From assembly GCF_001672295.1 (NCBI RefSeq), contig NZ_JXMS01000026.1, forward strand, positions 43,914 to 97,137: a stretch of 53,224 nucleotides of DNA, read 5' to 3'. This DNA comes from Halodesulfovibrio spirochaetisodalis (GTDB lineage: Bacteria > Desulfobacterota > Desulfovibrionia > Desulfovibrionales > Desulfovibrionaceae). Shown piece after piece: positions 43,856 to 53,224 of this stretch (its first letter is position 1; each line of letters opens with the position of its first letter). The translations under genes were made by a program, and so were the position numbers. The notes under the pieces were generated by a model that was not told the origin of the DNA, ran no database searches, and worked only from the letters and a program-made list of their open reading frames with translations.

Positions 43856-46012
43856 CTATGCTGTTTTCTCATCACCCAGCATATGAATAAAATCGTCAGC
43901 AGCAACAGGTTTTGAGAACAAAAAGCCCTGCGCTTCTTCACAATTATTCTGTTGTAAAAACATAAGCTGTTCGTCCGTTTCAACGCCTTCTGCCACAACA
44001 TGCAGTTTCATCTGCTTTGCCATGGAAAGAATTGCGGAAACAATGTTGCCGTCGTGCTCATCCCCTGGAATGCCATCAATAAATGATCGATCAATTTTCA
44101 AAATATCAATCGGAAAAATCTTCAGATAGTAGAGGGAAGAATATCCGGTTCCAAAATCATCAATAACAATCTTTACCCCCAATTCCGCCAGCTCACGTAA
44201 AATCTGCGCTGTCTTATCGAGGTTTTTCATCATGATTGTTTCTGTGATTTCAAGCTCCAGCTTCTTAGGATTAATACCGGACTCTTCAATGGCATTGCTT
44301 ACAGTTGTATACAAATCTTCCGTAAACTGTACCGCAGAAATATTCACAGAGATTGTCAGGTCAACATAGCCAGCCTCATGCCATGCATGCATCTGTTTGC
44401 ACGCATCAAGCAATACGTGCTCACCCAGCTCCCGAATCAGCCCTGTTTCCTCTGCAACCGGAATAAACTCCGCAGGGTTGCCGATGGAGCCGTCTGCACG
44501 AATCCAGCGCACTAGTGCTTCTGCACCGAGAATATCCCCGCTTTGCACATCAAAACGCGGCTGGAAGTACGGGATAAACTCTCGGCGTTCCAACCCTTCT
44601 CGAATCAGGCGTTCCAGCTTCAAGCGTTCAGTCACCTGCTCCAGCATGCAACGGTCAAAACGCATCCAGCTGGAGCGTTTATCCTCTTTGGCGCGGTACA
44701 TAGCAATATCACTGCGGGTAAGCAGAGTATTCGCATCATGACCGTCATCAGGGTAGCAGGTAATGCCGATGGTTACAGACAAATGAAACTGATGGGAAGC
44801 TACAGAAAAAGGCTCTTTAAACACGCTGCTTAATCTTTCAGCATGTTTTGCAATAACCCCTTCCTCAGTAACATTCGGAAGCAAAGCCAAAAATTCATCG
44901 CCGCCTACACGGGCAACCTTGCCATTGTTACCAATCATTTTTTTAAGCCGTGCTGCAACAAGCTTAAGTAGCTGATCACCAAGGTCATGCCCAAGACTGT
45001 CGTTAATCCGCTTAAAGTTATCGAGATCAATAAACAGAAGACAAAACTTGGTGTTGCCGGAGTCCTGTGCCAGCAATTCATGGAGAAAGTTAACAATATG
45101 GAAGCGGTTAGGGAGCGAGGTCAACTCATCATGATATGCCTGATGCGCCACAAGCTCTTTTTGTGCTTTTAATTCCGTAATATTGTACAGCACCCCAAGT
45201 GTGCATATCTTCCCGTCATTACCGTTTGTAAAAGCACTGCGATACAGCACGTAATGAGAAGTTGTCCGGTCTTCATTTATGTATGTAATTTCGCAATCAC
45301 CGCTATTGTTGTTCGAAAAAACATCACCGCACAGGACATCTACGCATGTGCGGTTAGAAGAAAGCAATTCCGGAATACTCCGGTCAACAACGTCGCTTTT
45401 ATCAAGCTGAAGCATGTCGCAAAAAGCTTTATTGCAATCTATGCAGACAAAATTCTTATCGCTTATGTAGAGGGGACTCGGGATAGCTTCAACAAGGTTG
45501 TTTACAAAACTGCTATTTGACCGCAATAATTGTTGATAGCGGATTAGTTGATCATTTGTGGTTTTCAGTTCGTCTGAATGCGTCTTAAGGCGGGATTCGA
45601 GCAGAGTGTGGTACTGGTTGCGCTCAAGTAACAGGCTGGCACGTTCCAGACACTTTTTTACCGCATGATCAAGCACACCATGCTCAATAATCGGTTTTGT
45701 AATAAATTCCCACGCGCCTTTTTTCAGTGCCTTAACGGCTTCATCCACGAGATTAACGCCGGAAATGACAATTACAGGCACATACGGGGCTTCTTTTTTT
45801 ACATGTTCGACAACAGCAAGCCCGTCAGTTTCCGGCATAAGCAAATCAACGATCACTATGTCCGGATGGTATTGAGAAAAAAGCTCAATACCCTCTGTAC
45901 CATTACAGGCCTGTGTTACAACAAAACCGCTATCTTCAAAATAAACTGAAATATTACGGCGTAATATTGCGTCATCATCTATAATCAACAGATGCAGTGT
46001 ATCCCCTTGCAT
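43856..46012 (-). CDS. response regulator with PAS, GGDEF and EAL domains
   Basis: A 718-residue cyclic-di-GMP signalling protein. Receiver domain 1-120 (acidic D12-D14, phospho-acceptor D56 in VDLLMPE, K106), coiled coil 125-165, PAS 165-285, GGDEF 285-450 with intact GGDEF (370-374), and EAL 470-715 with intact EAL (498-500), DDFGTGYSSL and VAEGVET. No RxxD inhibition site is seen before GGDEF. Both catalytic motifs are kept, so it may switch between synthesis and breakdown. The start at 46012 is preceded by GAGGG. It is divergent from the phosphate operon. No kinase is adjacent. Confidence 0.92.
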   Translation of the reverse strand: MQGDTLHLLIIDDDAILRRNISVYFEDSGFVVTQACNGTEGIELFSQYHPDIVIVDLLMPETDGLAVVEHVKKEAPYVPVIVISGVNLVDEAVKALKKGAWEFITKPIIEHGVLDHAVKKCLERASLLLERNQYHTLLESRLKTHSDELKTTNDQLIRYQQLLRSNSSFVNNLVEAIPSPLYISDKNFVCIDCNKAFCDMLQLDKSDVVDRSIPELLSSNRTCVDVLCGDVFSNNNSGDCEITYINEDRTTSHYVLYRSAFTNGNDGKICTLGVLYNITELKAQKELVAHQAYHDELTSLPNRFHIVNFLHELLAQDSGNTKFCLLFIDLDNFKRINDSLGHDLGDQLLKLVAARLKKMIGNNGKVARVGGDEFLALLPNVTEEGVIAKHAERLSSVFKEPFSVASHQFHLSVTIGITCYPDDGHDANTLLTRSDIAMYRAKEDKRSSWMRFDRCMLEQVTERLKLERLIREGLERREFIPYFQPRFDVQSGDILGAEALVRWIRADGSIGNPAEFIPVAEETGLIRELGEHVLLDACKQMHAWHEAGYVDLTISVNISAVQFTEDLYTTVSNAIEESGINPKKLELEITETIMMKNLDKTAQILRELAELGVKIVIDDFGTGYSSLYYLKIFPIDILKIDRSFIDGIPGDEHDGNIVSAILSMAKQMKLHVVAEGVETDEQLMFLQQNNCEEAQGFLFSKPVAADDFIHMLGDEKTA

Positions 46013-46146
46013 GCGTTTCAACCCTCTTTCTCTCTCGCTGCGTGTAAACGGATAGAGCAACCTTCGCTGCAAAATACATCAAAATATGTAAAAGAATCGT
46101 AAAAAATATTTTGCGTATATTACATGGAATACTAAATACTGAAAAG

Positions 46147-46165
46147 TAATTGTTACAAACAATTA
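46147..46165. repeat. 19-bp inverted repeat before the phoU-like gene
   Basis: TAATTGTT-ACA-AACAATTA, eight-base arms, ending eight bases before the GGAGGAG ribosome site. It is a possible operator or 5'UTR element for the phosphate-transport pair. It does not match the Pho box. Confidence 0.5.
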
Positions 46166-46181
46166 TTGTACTGGAGGAGAG

Positions 46182-46829
46182 ATGGCTCACAGCGTACTGC
46201 GAAAGCAGATCGGATTAAAAAAACGTATTGATGAGTTTTTAGATCAAGTAAGTGAAGCTTCTTTGCTTTTTAAGCAAGGAGTTAGTTTTTATATTGAAGA
46301 AAAGCATGACCAGTTTGAAGAAAAACTGAAACAGATATCAACTGTTGAACATCACGGCGATGAAATGCGACGTGCCATTGAGCGTCAGCTTTACCTCAAA
46401 ACACTTATCCCTGAATCACGCGGGGACGTTCTGCAACTTTTAGAACAGCTCGATACATTACTTGACTGTTGTAAAGAGGTACTCTGGCAATTCCAGATTG
46501 AACTTCCGGAAGTACCATTTAAATCCCATGACGACATGCAAGAGCTTGTTTCCTATTCAGTAGAGTCAGTAGAAGCAATTGTCCGCTCTGCACGAGCCTT
46601 TTTCCGCAGTTCTGATGTTTCTGACCACCTTCACAAAGTTTCCTACTGGGAAAGTGAGTCTGACAAAGTAACCACCCGTATGCTCATGGATATTTACCGT
46701 CGTGACGATTTGAGCCTCTGCCACAAAAGCCAGCTCAAAGATCTGGTGCGGCAGGTCGCACAAATTGCGGACAGAGCAGAAGACGTAGCGGACAGACTGA
46801 CAATTTACGTGATTAAACGCATGCTTTAG
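46182..46829 (+). CDS. PhoU-like regulator of PiT transporter (DUF47/TIGR00153)
   Basis: A 215-residue all-helical cytoplasmic protein of the PhoU-like DUF47 family. Characteristic segments are STVEHHGDEMRRAIERQL and QIADRAEDVADRLTIYVIKR, with the E/D clusters that bind metals in PhoU proteins. It precedes a PiT permease by ten bases; such pairs are common, and the DUF47 protein modulates the transporter. A strong GGAGGAG site drives translation. Confidence 0.9.
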   Translation: MAHSVLRKQIGLKKRIDEFLDQVSEASLLFKQGVSFYIEEKHDQFEEKLKQISTVEHHGDEMRRAIERQLYLKTLIPESRGDVLQLLEQLDTLLDCCKEVLWQFQIELPEVPFKSHDDMQELVSYSVESVEAIVRSARAFFRSSDVSDHLHKVSYWESESDKVTTRMLMDIYRRDDLSLCHKSQLKDLVRQVAQIADRAEDVADRLTIYVIKRML

Positions 46830-46839
46830 GACGGCCTTT

Positions 46840-48330
46840 ATGTTGCCTGTATTTTTATCCAGCGGCCTTTTTCTTGGCTGGTCACTGGGCGCAAACGATG
46901 CCGCAAACGTATTCGGCGCTGCTGTGGGCTCCCGCATGGTACGGTTCAGAACCGCGGCCATCGTCAGCTCTATCTGCGTTATTGGCGGCGCTATGTACAG
47001 CGGCGCAGGAACAGCTGACACCCTTGGTAAGCTCGGTGAAGTAAACGCTCTTGCCGGTGCCTTCATGGTCGCATTTTCTGCTGCCATTACCGTATACCTG
47101 CTTGTTAAAGCCCGTTGTCTTGTTTCCACGTCACAGGCAATTGTCGGTGCCGTTGTCGGTTGGAACTTATTCAGTGGTGCAGCAACAGACCCTGCTGTTC
47201 TCAGCAAGATTATGCTCACATGGGTTGCCTGCCCTGCTCTTGCCGCTGTGTTTTCCATCTTGCTCTATAAATGTATCGCCACCCTTATCCGTGCTGCGCA
47301 ACTGCATATTTTTACCTTAGACGGTATGACCAGATGGGGGCTTATCTTTGCAGGCGCCTTCGGCTCCTATGCGCTCGGGGCAAACAACATGGCAAACGTC
47401 ATGGGGGTATTTATTCCTGTAGCGCATTTGCAGCCTATTGAAATTTTTCCCGGCTTTATTCTGTCTGCCACTCAACAGCTTTTCTTCCTCGGCGGCGTCG
47501 CAGTTTCCGTCGGTATTTTTACATACTCCCAACGCACAATGATGCTTGTAGGCAGTGGTATTGTTAAGCTTTCACCAGTTGCCTCGTTTGTTGTCGTAAT
47601 GGCAAACTCCCTTGTATTGTTCATCCTGTCCTCACAAGGGCTTTCCAATTTTTCTGTATCACTGGGCTTGCCACCTATTCCGCTGGTTCCTGTATCCAGT
47701 TCACAAGCAACCATCGGCGCAATCGTCGGCATCGGCCTGCTCAAAGGCGGCAGGGGAATCCGCTGGAGATCACTGGCAAACATTGCCTTCGGCTGGATTC
47801 TGACCCCCGTCATGGCTGCCACTATCTGCTTTGTATGTCTCTTCTTTCTCCAGAACGTATTCCAGCAGACAACCTACCAGCCTGTGTCCTACGAACTGAC
47901 TCCAAGCGCATGGGAAAAGCTGACGGAACTTGATGGAATCAATCAAGACACGCTGGAAAAAATTGATGATCTCTGGCTCGAGCGCTTCCCGGATGCATCA
48001 AGCTTCCGCAAAGCACTCGTTACACGACTTGGTGAGAATCCCGATACAATCCGCGAAATCATGACCTATGCAAAGCGCGATTCACTCAGGCTATCACCAC
48101 GGCTGATCGAACGCCTCGACACGCAAAAGCTCACAGAGGCCGAAATAGCAGTGTTGTATGATTTGTCAGGACAGGTGTTTGTCCATAGCTGGCGCCTCAA
48201 AGATGTTCTAGGTGAAATGTCCCCGCTCTGGCGTTATTCTGCAACAGATGCAGAACATAACAAGCAACTTGATGCTAAGTTTACGTATCTCGAGTCCAAG
48301 CTGCATATTCAGGATACTGAGGACTTTTAG
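46840..48330 (+). CDS. PiT-family inorganic phosphate transporter
   Basis: Integral membrane low-affinity phosphate (metal-phosphate/H+) symporter of 496 residues. The duplicated PiT signature is visible as GWSLGANDAANVFG near residue 14-27 and GSYALGANNMANVMG near 177-191; about ten membrane helices end near residue 345. A soluble C-terminal part of ~145 residues follows (YELTPSAWEKLTELDG onward), which simple PiT proteins lack and which I do not recognise. It is translated right after the PhoU-like gene as one operon. Confidence 0.9.
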   Translation: MLPVFLSSGLFLGWSLGANDAANVFGAAVGSRMVRFRTAAIVSSICVIGGAMYSGAGTADTLGKLGEVNALAGAFMVAFSAAITVYLLVKARCLVSTSQAIVGAVVGWNLFSGAATDPAVLSKIMLTWVACPALAAVFSILLYKCIATLIRAAQLHIFTLDGMTRWGLIFAGAFGSYALGANNMANVMGVFIPVAHLQPIEIFPGFILSATQQLFFLGGVAVSVGIFTYSQRTMMLVGSGIVKLSPVASFVVVMANSLVLFILSSQGLSNFSVSLGLPPIPLVPVSSSQATIGAIVGIGLLKGGRGIRWRSLANIAFGWILTPVMAATICFVCLFFLQNVFQQTTYQPVSYELTPSAWEKLTELDGINQDTLEKIDDLWLERFPDASSFRKALVTRLGENPDTIREIMTYAKRDSLRLSPRLIERLDTQKLTEAEIAVLYDLSGQVFVHSWRLKDVLGEMSPLWRYSATDAEHNKQLDAKFTYLESKLHIQDTEDF

Positions 48331-48337
48331 CTTGTTG

Positions 48338-48404
48338 TCTCCGACGGGCAGGCGGGCGTTGCCCCCTGCACCCCCACAAGGGGACACCGTCCCCTTGACC
48401 CCGA
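48338..48404 (+). repeat. GC-rich intergenic element, REP-like
   Basis: Directly after the PiT stop is a very GC-rich stretch, unlike the AT-rich spacers elsewhere: GGGCGTTGCCCCCTGCACCC, then the hairpin AAGGGGAC-ACC-GTCCCCTT (48378-48396) and GACCCCGAG. Similar GC-rich palindromic modules recur after genes in many proteobacteria. Only one copy is in the window, so its repeat nature is inferred. Confidence 0.4.
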
Positions 48405-48470
48405 GTATACGCGACAAGGCTCGTAATTAACGACGCTGGAAACCGCGTAGAAGCTACCTTTCAATAGTAT

Positions 48471-48510
48471 AAAAAAGGGCTGTTCCAGATAATCTGGAAC
48501 AGCCCTTTTC
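48471..48510. terminator. bidirectional terminator between PiT and CoADR genes
   Basis: AAAAGGGCTGTTCCAGA (48473-48489) pairs perfectly with TCTGGAACAGCCCTTTT (48493-48509), three-base loop. Confidence 0.9.
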
Positions 48511-48622
48511 ATTTTCAGAACTATGATGGAGTGACTCTGTTGTCTTCAACAGCAACAAAGGTCGCTCGCATCTAAACGTTAAAGGAACGTCCTGAGAATT
48601 CAGAACACTCCTCAACTCTCGG

Positions 48623-50332
48623 CTAGATGTCAGCACTCAGTTTTTTCTGAGCGCCCATACCACCAGCAGAAGCTTTAATGTTCTCGATACCGAGCTCGCA
48701 AGCAAGAAGCATAGCTTCGTAAGAACGCAAACCAGTGTTGCAGATCATAACAACCTGCTTGTCTTTTGGAATCTCGTTGATGCGCTCGCGAATTTCTTCG
48801 TTAGGAATGTTATGCCAGTGGTCAGGATGTGCTTCACACATATCTTTTGCGCCACCAGCAAGACGGGTATCGATGAAGTAGTAGTCACCGCAATCGCGAT
48901 CTGCCCAACATGTTTCAAAGTCTGCAGGGTCCATGTACTTGTTGTTTCCTGCAAGCACGTTATCAGCAACGTTTGCCACTGCGTTCACGATATCCATAGC
49001 GGAAGAGAACGGTGGAGAGTATACAACTTCGAGGTTGGATACGTCATCGATGGTTGCGTGGGAAGAAATGAGCGGTACTACTGCGTTAATACGTGCTGTA
49101 AGAGCATCACCAAACTCGTTCATGCCCTGCATACCAAGAATACGGCGTGTAGGACGATCAACAACGATCTGGAGAGACATAAGCGCTTTTTCTGGGAAGA
49201 AGTGCGCTCTGTCCATCTGCTCAACGTGAACGGAAATAGCATCAAAACCGTTAGCAAGAGCCTGCTCAAGAGTGAGGCCGGCACCGCTGCAGGACATTTC
49301 AAATAATTTTACGCACCAGCTGCCGATTGCACCAGCCATGGTTGCATTACCACCGGCAAGGTTTGTACCGATGATACGACCCTGACGGTTAGCCATGGAA
49401 CCAAGCGGGTAGAAGCCGCGCTTACCTGTTACGAGGTTAGGAATAGTTACGCAGTCACCACCGGAGTAGATAGCCGGATCAGAAGTCTGGAAACGTTCGT
49501 TAACAATGATAGCACCGCGCGGATCGCATTCAATACCAGCTTCAACAGCAATTTCAGTGTTCGGAGAAACACCGACTGCGAGAATAACGAGGTCTGCTTC
49601 AATCTCACGCTTGTTGGTGATAACTTTGGTAACTTTACCGTTTTCACCTTCAAAACGAACAACAGACTCGTCAAGGTACACATTAACTTCGTTGTTTTCG
49701 AGGTCAGTCTGCGCCATGCGAGCCAGAGATTTAGGCATAAAGCCAGGAAGAACCTGATCCTGAAGCTCAACAACGCTAGTGTTGATGCCCCACATATCTG
49801 CAAATGCAACAGCCATTTCAAGACCGATAAAACCAGCACCAACAACAACTGCGTTGCTTACTTCACCGTTAGCTACAGCGTTTTTGATAACTTCAGCTTC
49901 TTCAAGGTTGGTAGCAGGAGTAATGCCTTTGAGGTCAATACCTTCAAATGGAGGCATATTCGGCTTGGAACCGGTAGCGATTACGAGCTCGTCGTAAGAA
50001 AGAACTTCTTTTTCGCCAGTCAAAACGTTTTCAATGGAAACAGTTTTTGCTTCGCGATCAATAGAAGTTGCGCGGGTATTAATAAGAACGTCTACGTCTT
50101 TGTTTGTTTTAAAGAACGCAGCGTCACGAACAATGTGATACGGGGTGGACTGAAGGTCTACAACGGTGTTTACTTCACCGGAGACAAAGTAAGGAATGCC
50201 GCAACCACCGTAAGAAATACGCGGAGCCTGATCAATCATGGTTACTTTAGCATCAGGGCACAGACGCTTGTAACGACAGGCAGCTTTTGGACCAAGGGCA
50301 ACAGCACCAATAACAATTACGTGCTTAGACAT
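48623..50332 (-). CDS. CoA-disulfide reductase/NADH oxidase with C-terminal rhodanese
   Basis: A 569-residue FAD flavoprotein. FAD domain at the N-terminus (VIVIGAVALGPKAACR), single redox Cys44 in ISYGGCGIPYF, NAD-binding GAGFIGLEMAVAFADM near 160, FAD-binding SGGDCV, and the dimerisation domain. A rhodanese domain (about 465-569) has active Cys531 in ICNTGLRSYEA. This is the architecture of the CoADR-Rhd enzymes studied as NAD(P)H-dependent polysulfide/persulfide reductases, so sulfane-sulfur reduction is likely. GGAGGA precedes the ATG. It is a single gene with a long upstream region containing a large inverted repeat. Confidence 0.92.
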   Translation of the reverse strand: MSKHVIVIGAVALGPKAACRYKRLCPDAKVTMIDQAPRISYGGCGIPYFVSGEVNTVVDLQSTPYHIVRDAAFFKTNKDVDVLINTRATSIDREAKTVSIENVLTGEKEVLSYDELVIATGSKPNMPPFEGIDLKGITPATNLEEAEVIKNAVANGEVSNAVVVGAGFIGLEMAVAFADMWGINTSVVELQDQVLPGFMPKSLARMAQTDLENNEVNVYLDESVVRFEGENGKVTKVITNKREIEADLVILAVGVSPNTEIAVEAGIECDPRGAIIVNERFQTSDPAIYSGGDCVTIPNLVTGKRGFYPLGSMANRQGRIIGTNLAGGNATMAGAIGSWCVKLFEMSCSGAGLTLEQALANGFDAISVHVEQMDRAHFFPEKALMSLQIVVDRPTRRILGMQGMNEFGDALTARINAVVPLISSHATIDDVSNLEVVYSPPFSSAMDIVNAVANVADNVLAGNNKYMDPADFETCWADRDCGDYYFIDTRLAGGAKDMCEAHPDHWHNIPNEEIRERINEIPKDKQVVMICNTGLRSYEAMLLACELGIENIKASAGGMGAQKKLSADI

Positions 50333-50831
50333 AAAACATCCTCCGCAAAAGATGTGTAAGTCGGCGGCAGGCTCGCTCTCACAATGAACTGTCTGTCGCA
50401 CAATTTACTGTAAAATAAAAAGAAACAAACCAGTTAATACGTGTCCGCTGATATCGCGAAACACTAAAAGCAGCAGGTTAGTAAAAAGCTAATTAGTAAC
50501 CGCTGCCGCAATCAACGCTCTGAACCATCCAAAAGAAAGCAAGAGCAGGCCGTTGGTCTGTGCATACTTACATCCACGATAGTCACCGACTATGCAAGTA
50601 CATACTCTCCGGCTATATTGCGTGAGGGTAGGACTAGCATGTTTGGCTATTTTTGCAAGCAGTGATTGCATACTGATTATTCACTACCAACAAAGTAGGA
50701 TATTGATCAATCACATTGGTAACCGGATGCTTACAGGAAGGCCACCTCACAGGTTCCATGCTATATATCACTTATCGGCCGCCTGCATTGATGCACATCA
50801 AGACTCTCCCTGATTGCGTGATTTGCGCAAT
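50333..50831. other. long spacer upstream of the CoADR gene
   Basis: About 500 bp, no gene seen. It holds the inverted repeat at 50472-50505 (separate entry) and a small hairpin ATAGTC-ACC-GACTAT (50579-50593). A TGGATG-N7-TGC arrangement at 50561-50576 (minus) is too weak to call a sigma-54 promoter. Confidence 0.5.
50472..50505. repeat. large imperfect inverted repeat, possible operator
   Basis: CAGCAGGTTAGTAA on the left mirrors TTAGTAACCGCTG on the right, with one mismatch, one extra base and an eight-base spacer. It lies 145-170 bp upstream of the CoADR start codon. Confidence 0.5.
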
Positions 50832-50863
50832 CAAAAAAGGGTGCCTTACTGAAAAGACACCCT
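50832..50863 (-). terminator. terminator of the chemoreceptor gene
   Basis: On the minus strand AGGGTGTCTT and AAGGCACCCT pair (one bulge), followed by six T. A second hairpin (GATTGCG/GCGCAATC) follows immediately. Confidence 0.8.
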
Positions 50864-50888
50864 GAATATTTTTGTAATGAGAGAATCT

Positions 50889-53033
50889 CTAACCTTGCTG
50901 CATTTCGCGAACGATCGCAGCCAAATCTCCAGTCAGCGTAGAGAGTTCTGCCAACGCTTCTGAAGCCTGTTCCATGGATTCATTATTTTCCGTACTAACG
51001 CGGGAAACTTCCTCTGTGCTTCGATGAATTTGTTCAGACGTTGCAGCCTGCTCTTCTGAAGCCGTAGCAATGGCACGAACCTGATCAGCTGTAGATTCTG
51101 CAAACTCAACAATTGCAGCCAAAGATGAACCGGACTGCTGTGCCTGCACTGTGCTGTTTTCAACAACAACAGCTACTCGGTCCATGCTGGTAATATTGTT
51201 GCGTGTACCGGACTGAATAGACGAAATGGCCTGCCCGACTTCACTGGTTGCAGCCATTGTCTTTTCAGCAAGTTTGCGCACTTCGTCCGCAACAACCGCA
51301 AAACCGCGCCCCGCTTCTCCAGCCCGTGCAGCTTCAATGGCAGCATTCAAGGCAAGTAGGTTTGTCTGGTCAGCAATATCTGAAATAACATTCATGATCT
51401 GCCCGATGCCTTCTGCTTGTTCACCAAGCTCATCAAGCCCTGTTTTCATTTCAGCAATTTGGTTGTTTATCTCTGTAATAGACTGAACAACCTCGCTTAC
51501 CACAGTAGCGCCCTCAACAGCACGAGACTTTGAAGCATCTGCATTTGCAGCAGCTTCTGAAGCGTTTTTAGCAACTTCTAGAACGGTTGCGTTCATCTCC
51601 TCAATGGCAGTTGCGGCTTCTGTTGTTCTGTCACGCTGAATCAAAGCACCTTCGCTTGAGTGGGCGACCTGCACAGACAGTTGTTCAGATGCAGAGGACA
51701 CTCGCTCAACAACATCCTGAATACGCGATGCAGCCTGTGCAATACCGCGCTGCATGGCCTGTTCGCCTTCACGTTTGGCCTGTTCGCTCTCCTTCACTGC
51801 CTGTTCAGCAACCCGCGCCTTATCTCTGGCTTCATTAGACTGAGTTTCTGCGTTTCCAAGAGCGGCAACAGCCTGTTCGACCATACTCGAAAAACTTCGA
51901 TGCAGATCCAGCAACTCACCATAAAATTCTTTTTCTTCTGGAATTCCATCAAGCTTCTGGAAAGAACTGTCAGCAACAACGTTTGCGGCTTTAGACATTT
52001 TAATCAGCGGATTAGCAATCTTGGATGCAACAATCCACATCCCAGCAAGTCCCAGTAACATGAAGGCAAGAGCGGTAATAACAAGGTCCACAACCTTGGA
52101 TGTCGCTTTATCTGTAATAAAACTCTTTGGCAGCGTAACCATCACACCCCAAGGTGCTTTTGCCTTACCTACCCATATAGGTTCAAAAATCTGATATTTG
52201 CCGATCTTTTCATTGAACAGTATCTGGACTTTACCTGCTTTTATCTGGTCATTCAGGCCATCAAGCTCAGGATACAACTCAGAAATATTACGCCCTACAT
52301 TCGCAGGCTGGCCGGAAAAAGCCACAACTTCACCGTTATACGCAATTACAGACAGTTCACCGGCACCATCAAAAATTTTCTCTTCATTTGCCTGAACTTG
52401 CAGGAACGTCAGATTGATATCAATACCGGCAATACCGACAAATTTTTCATGAACAAAAATCGGACAAACCAGTGAGGTGATATACTCCGCGATACCGTCA
52501 TGCTCATACCGGTATGGATTAATAATCACTTCCTGCTGAACACTTTTGGGTACTAAATAGTATCCTTCTGTTCCGTAATCAGAAAGTGGCTTTACTTTGT
52601 AGCCACCGGAACCATCACGAGTCCAAAACGGAATGTACTGTCCACTTTCATCATACCCTTCTTCATCAGCGTAGTTATCATCACGTGCATCGAATTTATT
52701 CGGCTCCCAAATCGTGTAGCTACCCAACAATCTTGGATTCGCTGCCAGCACATTTTTAAGCATAGCATCAATAGCAACCCTGTCCAGATACTGCGATTCC
52801 CGCATTCCCCCCAGGGACGTCGCCATGGTACGTGAAATCACCAATGCCTTATCCAGTTCAGTTTGCGTCTTGCTGGCATACCCGAGCGCTATTGCTTCTG
52901 CATTTACCAGCGCATCCTCAATGGAGGAATTCCACATAGTATTCCCCGCCACCCCAATAAGCGCTACCATTACAATCAATAAGGTAATGCCGGAAAACGA
53001 AGTTATCCGAACTTTAATTGAATCCAGTCTCAT
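50889..53033 (-). CDS. methyl-accepting chemotaxis protein with Cache sensor
   Basis: A 714-residue inner-membrane chemoreceptor. First membrane helix ~12-32; periplasmic dCache-type sensor ~35-310, with [19 protein letters not shown] and the hydrophobic [18 protein letters not shown] strand; second helix ~320-345; HAMP; coiled coil; and the signalling domain with the hairpin tip [20 protein letters not shown]. Small organic acids or amino acids are common Cache ligands, but the ligand is unknown. There is no CheR/CheB pentapeptide at the C-terminus (it ends REMQQG). The start at 53033 is preceded by AAAGGGG; a TTG 13 codons earlier is less likely. Confidence 0.93.
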   Translation of the reverse strand: MRLDSIKVRITSFSGITLLIVMVALIGVAGNTMWNSSIEDALVNAEAIALGYASKTQTELDKALVISRTMATSLGGMRESQYLDRVAIDAMLKNVLAANPRLLGSYTIWEPNKFDARDDNYADEEGYDESGQYIPFWTRDGSGGYKVKPLSDYGTEGYYLVPKSVQQEVIINPYRYEHDGIAEYITSLVCPIFVHEKFVGIAGIDINLTFLQVQANEEKIFDGAGELSVIAYNGEVVAFSGQPANVGRNISELYPELDGLNDQIKAGKVQILFNEKIGKYQIFEPIWVGKAKAPWGVMVTLPKSFITDKATSKVVDLVITALAFMLLGLAGMWIVASKIANPLIKMSKAANVVADSSFQKLDGIPEEKEFYGELLDLHRSFSSMVEQAVAALGNAETQSNEARDKARVAEQAVKESEQAKREGEQAMQRGIAQAASRIQDVVERVSSASEQLSVQVAHSSEGALIQRDRTTEAATAIEEMNATVLEVAKNASEAAANADASKSRAVEGATVVSEVVQSITEINNQIAEMKTGLDELGEQAEGIGQIMNVISDIADQTNLLALNAAIEAARAGEAGRGFAVVADEVRKLAEKTMAATSEVGQAISSIQSGTRNNITSMDRVAVVVENSTVQAQQSGSSLAAIVEFAESTADQVRAIATASEEQAATSEQIHRSTEEVSRVSTENNESMEQASEALAELSTLTGDLAAIVREMQQG

Positions 53034-53224
53034 AAATAACAGCCCCTTTAGTATACAGTTCAGTATCGACAAGAAGCATGAAAACTATAGTATTGCTTTA
53101 AAATATAATAACTTAGCATTACGATACTGCTGCAAATCTGTTATAATAACGTAAGTAATCACTTATGCAAGAAAAAAAGAATTTAAAAAGTTTGAAAATA
53201 AAACTTTCTACATAAAAAAAGTGC
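53034..53224. other. AT-rich upstream region of the chemoreceptor gene
   Basis: Strongly AT-rich spacer to the end of the window; presumably the chemoreceptor promoter. No confident element is seen. Confidence 0.4.

Noticed and set aside
50561-50576. TGGATGTAAGTATGCA (minus) upstream of the CoADR gene
   Set aside because: Good -12 but poor -24 element, 230 bp from the start codon and without enhancer repeats.

Overview
The window looks like chromosomal DNA of a marine, low-to-mid GC sulfate reducer of the Desulfovibrionaceae (Halodesulfovibrio-like). This is inferred from the gene set: a rubredoxin:oxygen-oxidoreductase-type flavodiiron protein, a cytochrome P460 lipoprotein, a stand-alone AICAR transformylase, a CoA-disulfide reductase/rhodanese fusion, type III and type I glutamine synthetases, and a TtuA-type tRNA thiolase. 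No phage, transposon, CRISPR array, tRNA or rRNA was seen. Most convergent or terminal gene ends carry a clear intrinsic terminator, often usable in both directions.

Layout. 0-8 kb: flavodiiron protein and P460 lipoprotein (+), then hisS-aspS and a methyltransferase (-), an acyl-CoA thioesterase (+), and a gene-free 0.6 kb with stacked hairpins (candidate RNA). 7.8-11.6 kb (-): PerR-like regulator under its own promoter, and the run DUF4340-rpoZ-dnaJ-moaC. 12-19 kb: ttcA, a LytM-type peptidase and a glycosyltransferase (+), purA-holB (-), an MltF-like transglycosylase (+) and a small gene overlapping its end. 19.6-28.4 kb (+): AICAR transformylase, RNase II-like protein, plsY-thrC (overlapping) and comEC, followed by a second candidate RNA. 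28.7-32.8 kb: a CheY-like receiver (-), a sulfur-carrier-like protein plus TtuA (+), and an OlsF-like double acyltransferase (-). 33-39.3 kb: the most striking part. Four sequences with textbook sigma-54 spacing (-24 GG / -12 GC) lie within 5.5 kb: upstream of glnN, glnA, a secreted His-rich protein, and a gene-free region that looks like a multi-hairpin small RNA. 39.2-53 kb: DinB-like protein, dgkA, a duplicated four-Cys protein, a ClC antiporter, a PAP2 phosphatase, a GGDEF/EAL response regulator, a PhoU-like/PiT pair, CoADR-rhodanese and a Cache chemoreceptor.

How it fits together. The two glutamine synthetases appear to be separate transcription units that share one palindrome, TGACAA-N2-TTGT, upstream of their sigma-54 promoters. 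This implies one common enhancer-binding activator. The glnN promoter also has an exact IHF-consensus match between enhancer and core promoter. The putative sigma-54 RNA at about 38.67-38.98 kb is preceded by five palindromic sites, four built on TGCACA/TTTGCA, and carries C-rich and anti-Shine-Dalgarno-like loops. It has the architecture of an enhancer-controlled regulatory sRNA, comparable in layout to Vibrio Qrr RNAs, and is the best candidate for an undescribed system here. Three genes for thio-nucleoside chemistry (ttcA, carrier plus TtuA, TudS/DUF523) form a second theme. All functions are read from sequence; no searches or folding programs were run.
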